Assembly (NCBI GenBank): GCA_018907035.1
Contig: JACCIC010000002.1
Coordinates: 3,583,001 to 3,647,000, forward strand
Reading direction: 5' to 3'
Source of the DNA: Sycobia sp. Sy_11
Taxonomy: Eukaryota > Arthropoda > Insecta > Hymenoptera > Epichrysomallidae
DNA length: 64,000 bases
Made by a program: the position numbers and the translations under genes
The notes under the pieces: model-generated
Told to the model about the DNA's origin: nothing
What the model saw: the letters and a program-made list of their open reading frames with translations, nothing else
Database searches by the model: none
Part shown: positions 61,722-64,000 of the stretch, in pieces
Numbering within the stretch: position 1 is the stretch's first letter
Layout of the letters: each line of letters starts with the position of its first letter

Positions 61722-62159
61722 TTTTAATGGAACATTTATGTTTACAATTAAAAATTCGAATTTCTCAGTAAATATTCAAAGATTACATACCCATAAATGA
61801 GGATCACTGAAAAGTTGCAGCTTCATATTTAACATTTATAAAATATATTGCTTGACAATGATCAATATAGTAAAATGCGCAAATGTTGTCGTTATTATTG
61901 TTATTATACGACTGCGCGTGAATGGACCGAGCTATTTTTCAAAGAAAATTTCATTAATATCGTAATTCATATATGGCATTGAATTTATCATTATCGTGAT
62001 TATTTGATACTCAATAAATTTCCTATGAAGTCGCAACGCTCATCTTAATCATTTTAATTTGACCTACAGTCAAAATAATCGAGCTTTTGAAAAATTTCAC
62101 AAATGATATAATTGATAAAAGTCGACCTTATGAATAATGAAAATATGTACCTATTATAT

Positions 62160-62520
62160 GTAAAAGGGGAGTGGCCTCTTCATTGGTAAATTACACCGCG
62201 GTATCTCCCTTCCCCTTCAAACCCCCCCCCCCCAAGAGCGGAATATCGCGCGGGGCCGGCGCGCGTGAAGAGGAAGTCAAAGGCTCGGCGGACTCCGGCC
62301 GTATAAGTGCCGCATCCCCCCTCCCCCTCCTCACCCGCCCAACCCTTCCTAGGCCACGGAAGCCCGGTATCTGCATAATAATCGTCCGGTGCAAATTGTC
62401 GCTCGATGATCCGCGCATCCTCTCTATTCCGACACGAAAATTCTATTTTATTCCATATATACCGTTCGAGAAGCAGGCACGAGCTATCACGCTTCTGTTG
62501 ATTGAAACGAATCGCGATCA
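62160..62520. promoter_or_regulatory. GC-rich non-coding island 4, candidate promoter or enhancer
   Basis: High GC and CpG with C-tracts, CGCGCGGGGCCGGCGCGCG and a TATATA. Long frames on both strands are composition artefacts. It lies just beyond the 3' side of the minus-strand gene. Confidence 0.35.
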
Positions 62521-62927
62521 AGATTTTTATTGTAGATTAAAAATTTTTTTCAAAGCGATATATTATTATTTTATGTAAAATAGAATTAAATTCTTATATA
62601 TATATAGAAATGTACAATTATACTGGTAATAAGCTATTTGAAGATTTATTTGCGGAGTCGCACTCTGATTGCTAGGCTGTAAATTCGCTCGATATTTAGG
62701 AATCTGGATCAACGGTTCGATTGCGTATTAATTTGCGTCAATCATAAAGGCGGGGACTGATATACACGAGGTCCGTTCGCTCAAGCCACTTTTATCGCAT
62801 TCACAAAAGTCGTTTCAACGCTTCGTTTCAAGTTTGAGAAATATTAATGATCAATGAATAACTTTCACGAAACACGTATCAAAGATTCAGTTTGATTTAT
62901 CAGTGCAATTACAAAATATCAATTGGA

Positions 62928-63167
62928 TTATTGTTTGAATTTTAATTTTTCTATCCGGAAAATTATACCAGGTATTATTTGATGTTCCCTGGTCTGTAGT
63001 CCATATTGAACCTGCGATATAGAGCTTACCAAGGGACATATCCATGATTCGAAAAAATCGACTAAATCCAAAGTAAAATTAATTTTAGAAGTTTTCAAAT
63101 CGATCAATTCGATTTCACTTGCACGATACCAACGGTGAAGATGATTCTCGTAATATTCATTGGACAT
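62928..63167 (-). other. Open frame in the 3' flank of the minus-strand gene
   Basis: 79 codons (MSNEYYENHLHRWYRASEIE to IIFRIEKLKFKQ). It reads more like protein than AT noise and includes a possible donor (CTTG|GTAAGC) near 63030, but no partner exon or family was found. It could be 3' UTR, a separate small exon or chance. Confidence 0.25.
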
Positions 63168-63512
63168 TTAAAGCGGGTACAAAATCCGCTTAAACAGTTT
63201 ATTGTGAATTATTTTCATACAAAAAAGATGTATCACGTAGAAAAATTACTTTTCATGATAAATAAGTGTAATTAACGAATAATACCATATAAGTTTTTGC
63301 TTATAACAAACTTTGAAATATCTAATAAATCGCTTGAAATAATACAAATATTTTCGTGTATTTGCGTAAAGACAATTTTCGTCTGAATTGATAATAAATT
63401 TAAACATTCCATTGAAAAGTAGGACTTGCTCGCAATCTATCTCTGCTTTGTGCATGATAGATTTGCGAGACAATCGAATAGATTATACATGCTCGGTTGC
63501 CTGGATTCTTTC

Positions 63513-63961
63513 TCAATTAGTCATATCTTCCAGCGTAAAACAATACATTCTAAATGTGCCCCATCCAGTTTGGCCTTGTATTGCCTGAAAAATAGACAAG
63601 CAATACTCCGTACTGCTTTTCATAAATACTTTTGCAGTCAGATGATCTGGTCTAATCGAGCATTTTAATCCTCTCAGATTGTAAGAAAATAGCTGTCCTC
63701 CATTCATCCCAATCTTAACAAACCTATAGTTACTATCGGGTTGTTCATCGCATATAACGGCAAAGTGTCCCGCGATCGTTGGATTATACAAGGCTATAAA
63801 TTCGCGAATTCCATTTTCTATATTTAATGGCATAATGTTCAAAAGCAAACCATCGTAATTATATAAATTGCATTTGTTGACAGTACAGAATGAAAGAATA
63901 CCATTGGTAGTAGACCAACCAAGATCCTCTTCTTCAGGTTTGGTTCCTAACGTCTTAATTC
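63513..63961 (-). CDS. Last coding exon of an unrecognised gene (partial)
   Basis: On the minus strand a good acceptor (TAAATAATCTTTCAG) is followed at 63961 by 2 bases of a split codon and 148 uninterrupted codons to a stop at 63513-63515. The stretch starts IKTLGTKPEEEDLGWSTTNG, contains six Cys (FC, KC, IC, KC, YC, YC), and ends MYCFTLEDMTN. No internal transmembrane segment is evident; the spaced Cys suggest an extracellular or secreted protein. Upstream exons are outside the window. A minus-strand AATAAA lies near 63197-63202. I do not recognise the family. The gene runs opposite to the presumed plus-strand gene starting at 46-49 kb. Confidence 0.65.
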
Positions 63962-64000
63962 CTGAAAGATTATTTAGAAAACAAAATAAATAATTTCTAA

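Larger units (their letters stand above)
49629..62160 (+). other. Long AT-rich stretch, probable first intron
   Basis: Starts at the donor after the CpG island. No coding exon on the plus strand was recognised. It holds CT/GA runs (51441-51487, 51639-51666, 52758-52792, 54703-54722, 55556-55598, 58208-58240, 60680-60700), CA runs (60428-60468), AT runs (53830-53885, 58070-58125, 61673-61713) and C-tracts (50409-50425, 58260-58270, 60191-60205). Several GC-richer islands are listed separately. Confidence 0.45.

Noticed and set aside
62171..62578. 135-codon plus frame and 113-codon minus frame
   Set aside because: Both cross the same C-tract island; residue choice reflects composition and the ends run into AT-rich noise.

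Overview
The window looks like insect nuclear DNA, most probably from a hymenopteran and perhaps an ant. It is very AT-rich. It has small exons with clear GT..AG borders, many AT, CA and CT microsatellites, several decayed mariner transposons, one BEL/Pao-type retroelement remnant, the tail of an R1-like non-LTR element, and a CpG-rich promoter island that opens a very long intron. No bacterial-style operons, tRNA, rRNA or CRISPR arrays were seen. The species assignment is inference.

Region 1-31 kb. An R1-like retrotransposon tail (1-570) is followed by AT-rich DNA holding a 310-bp MITE (3750-4059). A three-exon gene (5476-6786) encodes a small secreted peptide: signal peptide, proline-rich linker, then a C-C-CC-C-C cysteine module. 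Mariner debris follows (7300-8400). A GC-rich, frame-broken block with leucine-rich character sits at 12.37-14.58 kb. After a degenerate cysteine-exon repeat (15.2-15.85 kb) and an unidentified coding-like relic (18.1-18.96 kb) comes a complete four-exon S1-type serine protease homolog (20449-27567). All three of its catalytic residues are replaced, and two antisense mariners lie in its last intron. Another mariner lies at 29.25-30.42 kb.

Region 31-46 kb. Two paralogous short secreted-peptide genes (coding 34425-36874 and 42463-43068) share their distal upstream block, TATA promoter, non-coding first exon, signal-peptide exon and 3' UTR. Their last coding exons are read in different frames. 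A third copy of the promoter and first exon stands alone at 32.6-32.9 kb. A wrecked BEL/Pao element (about 37.8-40.44 kb) lies between the two units.

Region 46-64 kb. A GC/CpG-rich island (46.65-49.63 kb) looks like the promoter and long 5' UTR exon of a plus-strand gene, with a good donor at about 49629. What follows behaves like a very long intron: AT-rich sequence with frequent CT/GA tracts, C-runs and a few higher-GC islands that may be enhancers. At the far end a minus-strand coding exon (63513-63961) belongs to a gene entering from beyond the window.

The strongest theme is a set of TATA-driven, short, secreted gene products: the cysteine-module peptide, two linear basic or mixed peptides and an inactive protease homolog. 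A secretory or venom/immune-type role is conceivable but is inference; nothing in the sequence proves a tissue.
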